This document shows, in pieces, positions 44,964 to 52,753 of a stretch of 64,000 nt of DNA (position 1 is its first letter; the number at the start of each line of letters is the position of its first letter). Origin of the DNA: Geomonas azotofigens (GTDB taxonomy: Bacteria; Desulfobacterota; Desulfuromonadia; Geobacterales; Geobacteraceae). The notes under the pieces are model-generated. The model was not told the origin of the DNA and did no database searches. It saw only the letters and a list, made by a program, of their open reading frames with translations. The stretch is taken from NCBI RefSeq assembly GCF_018919395.1, contig NZ_JAHLME010000003.1:868001-932000 (forward strand), given 5' to 3'. A program made the position numbers and the translations under genes.

Positions 44964-45593
44964 CTAGATCAATCGTTCCTTCTGGAGGGATTTCACTACC
45001 TTGTCGGCCAGGTCCTTACCCACCTTGGTCACGTTTTCCGGCTCCAGCGTCTGCAGAGTTCCGGCCCAGAGCAGCTTGTCGGAGCCGACATCGAACAGGT
45101 TGACCTGGATGGTGGCGATGTCGTAGGTGGTCACGTAGCTCGGGCCATAGAGGGCCATGGAGCGGTAGTAACCGGGAAAGTCCCAATCAGGGAAAGCGGG
45201 CGGGTACCAGTAACCGGGGTACGGCGAGGCGACACCTCCCGGCTGCACCGTCGTCTGCCTTTCCACCTTGATGGTCTGCACGGTAATGATTCCTTCCGCC
45301 CCCGTGGAGCGGACCGCGCGGTCCAGCGCGTGCCAGTCAGGGATCGTTGCCTGGGACAGGATCGAGTAGCTCGCGACGGCGTCGACACCGTGTTTGCGCA
45401 GTTCACCGGCCAGCGTGTCCTCGGACACGGCGCGGCTCGTTTCCTTCCTGGCGAAGCTCACCACGAGCACCTTGTGCAGCCGGTTGCCGCGCAGCGAAGG
45501 GTTGCGCCAGGTGTCCACCACAGAGACCGAAGCGCAGGAGCAAAGAAGTGCGGTCAAGCACACGATTACGGCGATCCTGATCAGGTTGCGCAT
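44964..45593 (-). CDS. DUF4136-type lipoprotein
   Basis: 209 residues. The signal peptide ends with lipobox-like LLCSC (Cys20). The body fits the DUF4136 pattern: DTWRNPS near 27-33, LVVSFARKETSRAVSED near 43-60 and a C-terminal NLFDVGSDKLLWAGTLQT. A Pro/Tyr-rich insert (SPYPGYWYPPAFPDWDFPGYY) lies near 123-143. GGAGGTGACAC before the ATG supports the start. The function of the family is unknown; members are outer-membrane lipoproteins. Confidence 0.85.
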   Translation of the reverse strand: MRNLIRIAVIVCLTALLCSCASVSVVDTWRNPSLRGNRLHKVLVVSFARKETSRAVSEDTLAGELRKHGVDAVASYSILSQATIPDWHALDRAVRSTGAEGIITVQTIKVERQTTVQPGGVASPYPGYWYPPAFPDWDFPGYYRSMALYGPSYVTTYDIATIQVNLFDVGSDKLLWAGTLQTLEPENVTKVGKDLADKVVKSLQKERLI

Positions 45594-45679
45594 GTGTCAC
45601 CTCCGTTAACGGTCTGGAATCAAGTACAGGCAGGGCTTGGAAGGGATCTTTGGAAAAGATTGGAAATATTTATACCAAG

Positions 45680-45707
45680 TTGCCGCGGGTTGGCAATCGT
45701 ATATACT
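45680..45707 (+). promoter_or_regulatory. Sigma-70-type promoter of the universal stress protein unit
   Basis: TTGCCG (45680-45685) and TATACT (45702-45707) are 16 bases apart, upstream of the universal stress protein gene, leaving a leader of about 100 bases. Confidence 0.55.
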
Positions 45708-45814
45708 GGGGTGGTCAATCATTAGCACCTCCCCCACGCCGGATTCGTTAACGGCGCTCTCTATCAGGGAAAACCGGGAAGAACAAAAGCAAGGTTCACT
45801 CAGGAGGCAAAGCC

Positions 45815-46297
45815 ATGGAAAATTACAAACGCGTTCTCGTAGTCAACAGGATGAGCGAATACTGCCGGGATGCGGTCCAGGCGGGCGTCTCGATCGCCAG
45901 GAGATACGGCTCGGAACTGATGGTGCTCCATATCGCCACCAATCCGGAAGGGACCATGAGCATGGCGGGAGGCGCCCTCAACGCCCCCAGCGCCATCCCG
46001 GACGATGTAAAGAACTACGCCAGCGTCAAGGAGCGAGCCAAGGATGAACTGGACCAGATGATCGGGCAGGAGATACGGGCCGGGCTCCCCATCAAGGTCA
46101 TCATCAAGGAAGGAAAGCCGGTGGATGAGATCATGCAGGTGGTCAAGGACGAGAAGATCGACCTCATGGTGCTGCTCGCCCACGAAGAGGGGCGCATCGA
46201 GCACATGCTCTTTGGCCGGGACAACGACGCCATCTTGCGCCGCATGCCGTGCAGCGTCCTGCTCATAAAGAGGGAGCCCGATTCCGTCAATTGGTAG
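45815..46297 (+). CDS. Universal stress protein (UspA family)
   Basis: 160 residues, one Usp domain. The start strand YKRVLVVNRMSEYCRDAV, the IKVIIKEGKPVDEIMQ helix and the final PCSVLLIKR strand are typical. The usual ATP-binding loop GxxGxxxxxxxxGS is altered: the second part reads FGRDND instead of GS, so nucleotide binding may be lost. AGGAGG seven bases before the ATG gives a strong start. A rubredoxin gene follows after 27 bases, suggesting a stress or redox unit. Confidence 0.92.
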   Translation: MENYKRVLVVNRMSEYCRDAVQAGVSIARRYGSELMVLHIATNPEGTMSMAGGALNAPSAIPDDVKNYASVKERAKDELDQMIGQEIRAGLPIKVIIKEGKPVDEIMQVVKDEKIDLMVLLAHEEGRIEHMLFGRDNDAILRRMPCSVLLIKREPDSVNW

Positions 46298-46324
46298 TTC
46301 GCGTGCAAGCGAAGGGAGATTGCC

Positions 46325-46501
46325 ATGCAGCGATGGATCTGCACCATTTGTCAGCACGTCTACGACCCCGACGAAGGCGATCCCGTCAACGACGTCCCGC
46401 CCGACATCTCCTTCGAGGAACTCCTGCCCGACTGGCATTGCCCGGTGTGCAAGGCCGCCAAGAGCTTCTTCGAACCGTATCCCGAGGAACCTGAACGCTG
46501 A
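46325..46501 (+). CDS. Rubredoxin, 58 residues
   Basis: A short frame with the exact rubredoxin ligand spacing: CTIC at 6-9 and CPVC at 39-42, with the family's YDPDEGDP and PDWHCPVCKA blocks around them. It binds one iron in a Cys4 site and carries single electrons, often to oxygen- or peroxide-reducing enzymes in anaerobes. GGGAGA six bases before the ATG supports the start. It lies 27 bases after the universal stress protein, and a terminator follows, so the two form one unit. The tail EPYPEEPER is a little longer than usual. Confidence 0.93.
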   Translation: MQRWICTICQHVYDPDEGDPVNDVPPDISFEELLPDWHCPVCKAAKSFFEPYPEEPER

Positions 46502-46531
46502 AGGAGAATCGTTGACAAGATAACAACCTGC

Positions 46532-46564
46532 GAGGGCAGGTCTCGGGACCTGCCCTCTTTCTTT
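46532..46564 (+). terminator. Rho-independent terminator after the rubredoxin gene
   Basis: The 11-base perfect stem GAGGGCAGGTC / GACCTGCCCTC (46532-46542 / 46547-46557) with loop TCGG is followed by TTTCTTT. Confidence 0.92.
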
Positions 46565-46582
46565 GGCTGTTCCGCTCAGGAT

Positions 46583-46810
46583 TTACAGGTAGGGATGATC
46601 CGCTGGGGTGTCGGCAGCGAAGGACTCACAATCGGGATGCTTGCAGACTATGTCATAGCCAACCGGCAGGGCGTACCTGCATTCGGCTTCATCGAGGGAG
46701 CAGTAGAACATGAGCTTGCCGTTGCCGGGCATGGCGGCACCTATGCTGGTGGTCCTGCAGTCTGAGAAGCAGTTCCTCCTCTTTTTCAGTCGACATCCGG
46801 ACTTTCGCAT
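46583..46810 (-). CDS. Cys-rich small protein
   Basis: 75 residues with seven Cys (GCRLKKRRNCFSDC, FYCSLDEAEC, CKHPDC). GGGAGAGG five bases before the ATG makes expression credible. The Cys pairs suggest a metal- or cluster-binding module. No family recognised. It is convergent with the rubredoxin gene. A perfect inverted repeat GGCGGAA-AGACA-TTCCGCC (46841-46859) lies just upstream of its start and could be an operator. Confidence 0.6.
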   Translation of the reverse strand: MRKSGCRLKKRRNCFSDCRTTSIGAAMPGNGKLMFYCSLDEAECRYALPVGYDIVCKHPDCESFAADTPADHPYL

Positions 46811-46910
46811 GGCAACCTCTCCCGGTTTCAGCCTTGTGAAGGCGGAAAGACATTCCGCCAGAATGACTCAGGTGATGACCTTGTGCAACGGATGCACCTG
46901 TAGGGGCGTA

Positions 46911-46939
46911 TGATCATTCGCCCGGTCCGTCAGTATAAT
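46911..46939 (+). promoter_or_regulatory. Promoter candidate for the ABC transporter unit
   Basis: A perfect -10 hexamer TATAAT (46934-46939) lies about 70 bases before the ATP-binding protein gene. The -35 region (TGATCA at 17 bases) is weak. Confidence 0.4.
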
Positions 46940-47006
46940 AAAATTTTTCTAACTGTAAACCTCTCATAGCGGAATTCAGCCTGATAAAGAACGGAACCCT
47001 ACCCTG

Positions 47007-47687
47007 ATGACCATCCTGCAAGCGCTCGACGTTACCAAGAACTACCGCATCGGCAGCCGCGACATCACCGTGCTCGACCGGGTCTCCCTGGAAGTGAAAG
47101 AGGGCGAATTCCTGGTGGTGAAGGGAGAAAGCGGCAGCGGAAAATCGACCCTGCTCACCATTCTCTCCGGCCTGGACCGCCCTGACCAGGGGCGCGTCTT
47201 CATCGAGGGACGCGACATCACCGATCTTTCCGAGGACGCCCTGGCGCCGCTGCGCAACGCTACCTTCGGGTTCGTGTTCCAGTCCTTCCACCTGGTTCCT
47301 TCCCTGACGGCCCTGGAGAACGTCACCTTCCCCGCTGAACTGCGGCAGGACCCTGCTGCCCGGGGCAAAGCGGAGGCGCTTTTGGAGCGGGTCGGGCTGG
47401 CGCACCGGATGGCGAGCTTCCCGCACCAGCTTTCCGGCGGCGAGAAGCAGCGCTGCGCCATCTGCCGCGCCCTCATCAACGAGCCGCGCATCATTTTCGC
47501 CGACGAACCAACCGGCAACCTCGATTCCGTCAACGGCTCCGCCATACTGCAGCTACTTCTTGAACTGCAGCGCGAACGCGGCACGACGCTGCTCCTGGTC
47601 ACTCACAGCCCGGAGATAGCGCAGAGCGCGGACCGGGTGGTGACGCTCAAAGATGGACGGGTGGTAACGGACGCGGCGCATGGTTAA
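47007..47687 (+). CDS. ABC transporter ATP-binding protein, YbbA/LolD/MacB type
   Basis: 226 residues. Walker A GESGSGKST (40-48), Q loop FQSFHLVP (91-98), signature LSGGEKQR (142-149), Walker B IIFADEP (162-168) and the switch His (LVTHSPE) are all intact. This subfamily powers mechanotransmission-type transporters that move lipoproteins, lipids or peptides out of the inner membrane. It overlaps the permease gene by eight bases. The arrangement ATPase-permease-TesA corresponds to ybbA-ybbP beside tesA in E. coli. Confidence 0.95.
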   Translation: MTILQALDVTKNYRIGSRDITVLDRVSLEVKEGEFLVVKGESGSGKSTLLTILSGLDRPDQGRVFIEGRDITDLSEDALAPLRNATFGFVFQSFHLVPSLTALENVTFPAELRQDPAARGKAEALLERVGLAHRMASFPHQLSGGEKQRCAICRALINEPRIIFADEPTGNLDSVNGSAILQLLLELQRERGTTLLLVTHSPEIAQSADRVVTLKDGRVVTDAAHG

Positions 47688-50178
47688 CCTCCGTTTCATC
47701 GCCCGACAGATGACCGGGGCGAAGCGGCAGTGCGCCGTCTTCATCCTCTGCGTCGCCCTCTCCATGATCACGTTGGTGTCGCTGGGGAGCTTCCGGGAGA
47801 GTGTGGAGAGCTCGCTGTTGCGTGACGCCCAGTCGCTGCATGCCGCGGACATCATCGTCAGGTCACACGCACCCCTTCCCTCCTCCATCGAGCAGGAAAT
47901 CGCCGCGCTGGTGCGGGACAGGCAGGCAAAAAGTGCCAGGTTTTGGGATTTTTATTCGGTAGTTCAGAAAGTAACGGGTGAAGGTTCCCTGCTCTGCGAC
48001 CTGAAGGTGGTCGAGCCGGGTTACCCCTTCTACGGCCGGGTGCTGCTGCGCTCGGGCAAGGCGCTTGCCGAGGTGCTCAAGCCGGGGAGTCTAGTCGTGG
48101 AACAGCAGCTTCTCGACCGACTGCGCCTGCGGGTCGGGGACTCGCTCAAGGTGGGGAACGCGACGCTGGTGGTGCGTGACGTGGTGTTGCAGGAGCCGGA
48201 CCGGCCGGTGAATTTCTTCTCGCTTGGCCCCAGGGTTTTCATCGCCGCCGCGGACAAAGACGCCTTGGGGCTGATCGGCCTTGGGAGCCGCGTGGAGCAC
48301 GTGACCCTGTTGAAGATCGCACGCCAGGGGGATCTGGACGCCATCGCCGCGCGCCTGACCGCTTTGAGCGATGAAACCCGTGTGCGGATCGCCACCTACA
48401 AAAACGCCGGTTCCCGGGTGAAGCGCTTCTTCGACAACCTCCTGTTTTTCTTGAACCTGAGCGGCATCTTCACGCTGCTTCTTTCCGGCTTCGGCATCCA
48501 GAGCACGCTCTTTGCCCTGTTGAAGGAACAGGAGCGGACCATCGCGGTGCTTAAGGCGCTCGGTGCCAGAAGCCGCTTCATCATCGGCCACTTCCTGGCC
48601 GTCACCCTGGTCCTTGGCGCCATCGGCACCCTGGCAGGCCTTAGTGGCAGCTTCCTGTTGCAGCGCTTCCTCCCCGCCCTGTTCAGCGGGTTGATCCCGG
48701 CCCAGGTGACGCTGCAGATCTCCTCCGGCGCGATCTGGCAGGGGATGCTGATCGGCCTGCTGGTGGTGCTTCTGTTCACCGCCCTCCCCCTGTACCGGCT
48801 CAAGGAGGTCAAGCCCCGTGCCATCTTCGGCAAGGAGGACGCGGCACGGATCTGGAACCGCTCCACCTGGATCATCGCTGGACTGGGCGCGCTCTTCTTC
48901 CTCTCCATGGTGTTGGTCCGGTTACGCGACCTAAAGACCGGCCTGTACTTCGTGCTCGCGTTGGTGGGGCTGATCCTGGTTTCCTACCTCCTCGCCACCT
49001 TGGTGCTGTGGCTATTGAGAAAGAGCAGCCCCAGGAACCTCGAGCTCCGGCAGGCCCTCAAGGGTCTGTTCCGGCCGCACAACGCCTCCCTCTCCATCAT
49101 CGTCACCCTTTCGGCCGCACTGGGTGTCATCTTCTCCTTCACCCTGGTGGAAAAGAACCTTGACGCCAGCTTCATCGAATCGTTTCCTCCCGGCGCCCCC
49201 AACGTCTTTCTGATCGATATCCAGCCGGACCAGAAGGAAGGCGTGGCGCGGCTCCTGGGGCCTGGCGCCAGCTACTACCCGATCGTCAAGGGGACGGTGA
49301 GCGCGGTGAACGAGAAGCCGGTCGATCCCGAGCAGGAGCGGAAATCGCGCGGCGACAACCTCGGCCGGGAGATGAACCTTACCTACCGCAATGACCTTCT
49401 TTCCGACGAGCGCATCGTTTCCGGTGGTACGTTGTTCAAAAAAGACTGGGGCGACGCCTTGCAGGTATCCGTGCTTGACACGGTGCTGAAGATGCACGAC
49501 ATGAAGGTGGGTGACAGCATCACCTTCAAGATCCAGGGGGTCCCGATGACCGCCCGGATTGCCAGCATCCGCTCCCGTAACAGCAGCGGTTTTACCCCGT
49601 TTTTCTATTTCGTTTTCCCGCCCGAAGCCCTCGCCGGTGCGCCGCACACCATCTTTGCTGCGGTCCGGGTGGACAAAAACCGCATCAGTTCCCTGCAGAA
49701 CCAGGTGGTAGCCCAGTTTCCCAACGTGAGCGTCATCGACCTCACCGAGACCGTCGTGATCTTCGGCCGCATCATGGGCAAGCTCTCCACCATCGTCCGT
49801 TTCTTCACCTCGTTCAGTATCGCGGCCGGGGTGCTGATTGTGGTAAGCTCAGTCTTCGCGACCCGCTACGCCCGGATCCAGGAAGCCGTCTATTTCACCA
49901 TCCTCGGCGCCAGGCGAAGCTTCGTGCTGGCCGTGTTTGCCGCCGAAAACCTGCTGCTGGGGGTGGTCAGCGGCGCCATCGCCCTGCTCATGTCCCAGGT
50001 GGCGAGCCTCCTCATCTGCCGCAAGGGGCTCGACATGGAGTACCTCCCCTACCCTATCGACAGCCTGTTGTTGCTTGGGGGGACCACGCTCCTGGTTGTC
50101 CTGGTCGGGATGGCGGTGACCCTGCCCCTGCTGCGACAAAAGCCGGTGACTTTCCTGCGCGAGCAGTCGGACGAATAG
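47680..50178 (+). CDS. ABC transporter permease, YbbP/FtsX-like with duplicated MacB core
   Basis: 832 residues. An N-terminal helix (about 18-40) and a large periplasmic MacB_PCD-like domain (about 45-255) are followed by a helix bundle with the FtsX hallmark (LLSGFGIQSTLFALLKEQERTIAVLKALGA, about 265-300). A second half repeats this plan, with another periplasmic domain (about 490-690) and C-terminal helices (VVSSVFATRYARIQEAVYFTILGARRSF). The size and duplication match YbbP. Together with the ATPase it should extract or move a substrate from the membrane. The substrate is unknown; the flanking thioesterase and lipid synthase genes suggest a lipid. Confidence 0.9.
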   Translation: MVNLRFIARQMTGAKRQCAVFILCVALSMITLVSLGSFRESVESSLLRDAQSLHAADIIVRSHAPLPSSIEQEIAALVRDRQAKSARFWDFYSVVQKVTGEGSLLCDLKVVEPGYPFYGRVLLRSGKALAEVLKPGSLVVEQQLLDRLRLRVGDSLKVGNATLVVRDVVLQEPDRPVNFFSLGPRVFIAAADKDALGLIGLGSRVEHVTLLKIARQGDLDAIAARLTALSDETRVRIATYKNAGSRVKRFFDNLLFFLNLSGIFTLLLSGFGIQSTLFALLKEQERTIAVLKALGARSRFIIGHFLAVTLVLGAIGTLAGLSGSFLLQRFLPALFSGLIPAQVTLQISSGAIWQGMLIGLLVVLLFTALPLYRLKEVKPRAIFGKEDAARIWNRSTWIIAGLGALFFLSMVLVRLRDLKTGLYFVLALVGLILVSYLLATLVLWLLRKSSPRNLELRQALKGLFRPHNASLSIIVTLSAALGVIFSFTLVEKNLDASFIESFPPGAPNVFLIDIQPDQKEGVARLLGPGASYYPIVKGTVSAVNEKPVDPEQERKSRGDNLGREMNLTYRNDLLSDERIVSGGTLFKKDWGDALQVSVLDTVLKMHDMKVGDSITFKIQGVPMTARIASIRSRNSSGFTPFFYFVFPPEALAGAPHTIFAAVRVDKNRISSLQNQVVAQFPNVSVIDLTETVVIFGRIMGKLSTIVRFFTSFSIAAGVLIVVSSVFATRYARIQEAVYFTILGARRSFVLAVFAAENLLLGVVSGAIALLMSQVASLLICRKGLDMEYLPYPIDSLLLLGGTTLLVVLVGMAVTLPLLRQKPVTFLREQSDE

Positions 50179-50180
50179 GC

Positions 50181-50209
50181 GGGGACTGGCTCCGCAGGTG
50201 CCAGTCCCC
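50181..50209 (+). terminator. Hairpin between the permease and tesA
   Basis: The 10-base perfect stem GGGGACTGGC / GCCAGTCCCC with a 9-base loop starts three bases after the permease stop. It has no real T run (TTAGCTTCC), so it may attenuate or protect mRNA rather than terminate. Confidence 0.4.
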
Positions 50210-50232
50210 TTAGCTTCCAAAAGGAGAAACCC

Positions 50233-50886
50233 GTGCGCAACCTTTTCACCATATTCACCCTGGCGCTTTGCACCATGGCAGGGGGCGGGCCGGTGCTCGC
50301 AGCGGGTGCCGCCAAGCCAGCCGACCATGGCACCATCGTTGCCTTCGGCGACAGCCTCACCGCCGGTCTCGGCGTGCCGGAAGCGGACGCCTACCCGGCC
50401 CAGTTGCAGCGCAAACTGCGGCAGGCCGGCTACCAGTGGACCGTGATCAACGCCGGCATCAGCGGCGAGACCAGCACCGGTGCCCTCGCCCGCGTCGAGT
50501 GGGTCATGAAGCTCAAGCCCGACATCGTCATCCTGGAAACCGGCGCCAATGACGGCCTGCGCGGCCAGGAGCCGGAACTGACCTACCGCAACATCGACAA
50601 AATCGTAACCATGCTGCAGGCAAAAGGGGTGGTCGTCGTTCTCGCCGGCATGAAAATGCTGAAGAACCTCGGCCCCGCCTACACCGGCAAGTTCGCCGCC
50701 ATCTATCCCCGCGTCGCCAAGGAACGCAAAGTGCTCCTGATCCCCTTCTTCCTGGACAAGGTCGCCGGCAAGGAAGGCCTCAATTTGTCTGACGGTGTAC
50801 ACCCGACCGGCAAGGGGTACGCCATCGTCACCGAAAACGTTTACACCTACCTTCTTAAGGCGATCCAACAAAAAGGGGGACACTGA
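50233..50886 (+). CDS. tesA: TesA-like SGNH esterase / thioesterase / lysophospholipase
   Basis: 217 residues beginning with GTG after AAAAGGAG. The signal peptide runs to about residue 24-26, so the enzyme is periplasmic. SGNH blocks are complete: GDSL with Ser41, GISGET with Gly, GANDG with Asn106, and SDGVHP with Asp187 and His190. E. coli TesA hydrolyses acyl-CoA, lysophospholipids and aryl esters. It follows the ABC genes on the same strand and precedes the PUFA-type synthase. Release or editing of acyl chains is a reasonable but untested role. Confidence 0.93.
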   Translation: MRNLFTIFTLALCTMAGGGPVLAAGAAKPADHGTIVAFGDSLTAGLGVPEADAYPAQLQRKLRQAGYQWTVINAGISGETSTGALARVEWVMKLKPDIVILETGANDGLRGQEPELTYRNIDKIVTMLQAKGVVVVLAGMKMLKNLGPAYTGKFAAIYPRVAKERKVLLIPFFLDKVAGKEGLNLSDGVHPTGKGYAIVTENVYTYLLKAIQQKGGH

Positions 50887-51031
50887 CTCTCAGCTCATGC
50901 TCCGGTACTGTTAAAAGTTGCCTGAACCCGCGTCTTCTCTTGCTTTTTTGCTCGATTTAATGTAGACGTACTCTGTTAAACTGGGCGCCAATACTTACAG
51001 CCGAATCCGGCTTTTCGCAGCAGCAATCGAC

Positions 51032-52753
51032 ATGATGCGTGGACCTGCCTTCTCCATGCCCGAGCTTTGTCCTTCTGCCGAACCAGTACCATACGCCATC
51101 ACAACTCCGCTGCAATTCGTGGCAACAGGAGAATCCCGTTTGGATCTTTTTTCGCTTCAGGGTGAGCCTGGCGCTCGCTCTGCCCAATCCGAGAGTCCCG
51201 AGCCTGCCGTTATGAGTCTGAGAGACGCGCTCCGCGTCGTGCGCCACCCCCTGTACCTGGTGCGGCGGGACGGCGAACTGGTGCCGCAGCTTGGCGGCGC
51301 CGGCAGCGTCAATTCCTGCGTGGGCTACGCCCCGGCCTGCCTCCCCGAGAACCTGGGCGATCCCTCTTTCTGCCGCGAAATCGGCATCCGCTACCCGTAC
51401 GTGGGCGGCTCCATGGCCAAGGGGATCAGTTCCGCCGCCATGGCAGAGGAACTGGGGCGCGCCGGAATGCTCGGCTTTTTCGGCGCAGCCGGCCTTCCGA
51501 TCACCACGGTGTCCGATACCGCGGACCGCCTCAAGCAGTCCCTGGGCGACATCCCCTACGGCTTCAACCTGATCCACTCGCCGCACGAGCCGGAACTGGA
51601 AAAGGAACTGGCCGAACTCTATATCCGCAAGGGCGTGCGCATCATCGAGGCCTCCGCGTTCCTGGCCCTCACCCTCCCCCTGGTGCGCTACCGCCTGCAC
51701 GGCATCAAGCGCGCCGCCGACGGCAGCATCGTCACGCCCAACCGCATCATCGCCAAGGTCTCCCGAGAGGAACTGGCGGCGAAGTTCTTCGCCCCGGCCC
51801 CGGAGAAGCTCTTGCGCGCCCTAGTGGAGAACGGCTCCATCACCGCCGAACAGGCTGAACTTGCCGCGCACGTGCCGCTGGCGCAGGACGTCACCGCCGA
51901 GGCGGATTCCGGCGGTCACACCGACAACCGCCCGGCCATGGCCCTGTTCCCGACCATCAACTCGCTCGCGGCACGACTGGAGCGCCAGTACGGCTACGAC
52001 TGCAAGCTTCGCGTCGGCCTGGGGGGCGGCGTTTCCACCCCTGCCTCCGCAGCCGCCGCCTTCGCCATGGGCGCCGCCTACATCATGACCGGCTCGGTAA
52101 ACCAGGCCTGCGTCGAGTCGGGCACCTCGGACACCGTGCGCGCCATGCTGGCCGGTACCCGCCAGGCCGACGTCACCATGGCCCCCGCCGCCGACATGTT
52201 CGAGATGGGTGTCACCGTGCAGGTCTTGAAGCGCGGCACCATGTTCCCGATGCGCGCGGCCAAGCTGTACGAGCTCTACCGCGCCTACGGCAGCATGGAC
52301 GAGATCCCGGCCGCGGAGCGCGAAAAGCTGGAAAAGACCATGTTCCTCGCGCCCCTGGAAGAGATCTGGCGCGGGACCCGGGAGTACTTCCTCAAGCGCG
52401 ACCCCTCCCAAGTGGAGCGCAGCGAGCGCGACCCGAAACACAAGATGGCGCTGGTCTTCCGGTGGTACCTCGGCATGGGGGCGCACTGGGCCAAGGACGG
52501 CGTCGAAAGCCGCAAGATGGATTACCAGGTTTGGTGCGGTCCCGCCATGGGCGCCTTCAACGAATGGGCCGCCGGCTCCTTCCTGGAGGCTGCCGCCGAG
52601 CGCAAGATCGTCACGGTCGCGCTCAACATCCTGCACGGCGCGGCACATCTGACCCGCGCCAACTTCCTGCGTAGCCAGGGCATCGAGCTGCGCCTGGAAG
52701 ACATCGCACCGCAACCCCTCGAAATCGCACACATCAAGGAGTACCTTTGTTGA
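51032..52753 (+). CDS. pfaD: PfaD: enoyl reductase subunit of the PUFA-type synthase
   Basis: 573 residues, close to the PfaD/Pfa1 length. A family-specific N-terminal part (RVVRHPLYLVRRDG) leads into an FMN-dependent TIM barrel of the nitropropane-dioxygenase type (MAKGISSAAMAEELGRAGMLGFFGAAG, then GLGGGVSTPASAAAAFAMGA with ITGSVNQ-like MTGSVNQA). The C-terminal part has the conserved KMALVFRWYLGMGAHWAKDG block and the family end LNILHGAAHLTRANFLRSQG. It saturates selected enoyl intermediates. The start is weakly defined: no good ribosome site precedes the ATG, and the first 60 residues are poorly conserved in appearance. It overlaps pfaA by seven bases, and being first in the operon matches the myxobacterial order. 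Confidence 0.95.
   Translation: MMRGPAFSMPELCPSAEPVPYAITTPLQFVATGESRLDLFSLQGEPGARSAQSESPEPAVMSLRDALRVVRHPLYLVRRDGELVPQLGGAGSVNSCVGYAPACLPENLGDPSFCREIGIRYPYVGGSMAKGISSAAMAEELGRAGMLGFFGAAGLPITTVSDTADRLKQSLGDIPYGFNLIHSPHEPELEKELAELYIRKGVRIIEASAFLALTLPLVRYRLHGIKRAADGSIVTPNRIIAKVSREELAAKFFAPAPEKLLRALVENGSITAEQAELAAHVPLAQDVTAEADSGGHTDNRPAMALFPTINSLAARLERQYGYDCKLRVGLGGGVSTPASAAAAFAMGAAYIMTGSVNQACVESGTSDTVRAMLAGTRQADVTMAPAADMFEMGVTVQVLKRGTMFPMRAAKLYELYRAYGSMDEIPAAEREKLEKTMFLAPLEEIWRGTREYFLKRDPSQVERSERDPKHKMALVFRWYLGMGAHWAKDGVESRKMDYQVWCGPAMGAFNEWAAGSFLEAAAERKIVTVALNILHGAAHLTRANFLRSQGIELRLEDIAPQPLEIAHIKEYLC

Noticed and set aside
45637-46047. A 136-codon plus-strand frame overlapping the universal stress protein
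   Set aside because: The other frame has AGGAGG and a clear Usp domain; this one has low-complexity Arg/Gly sequence.
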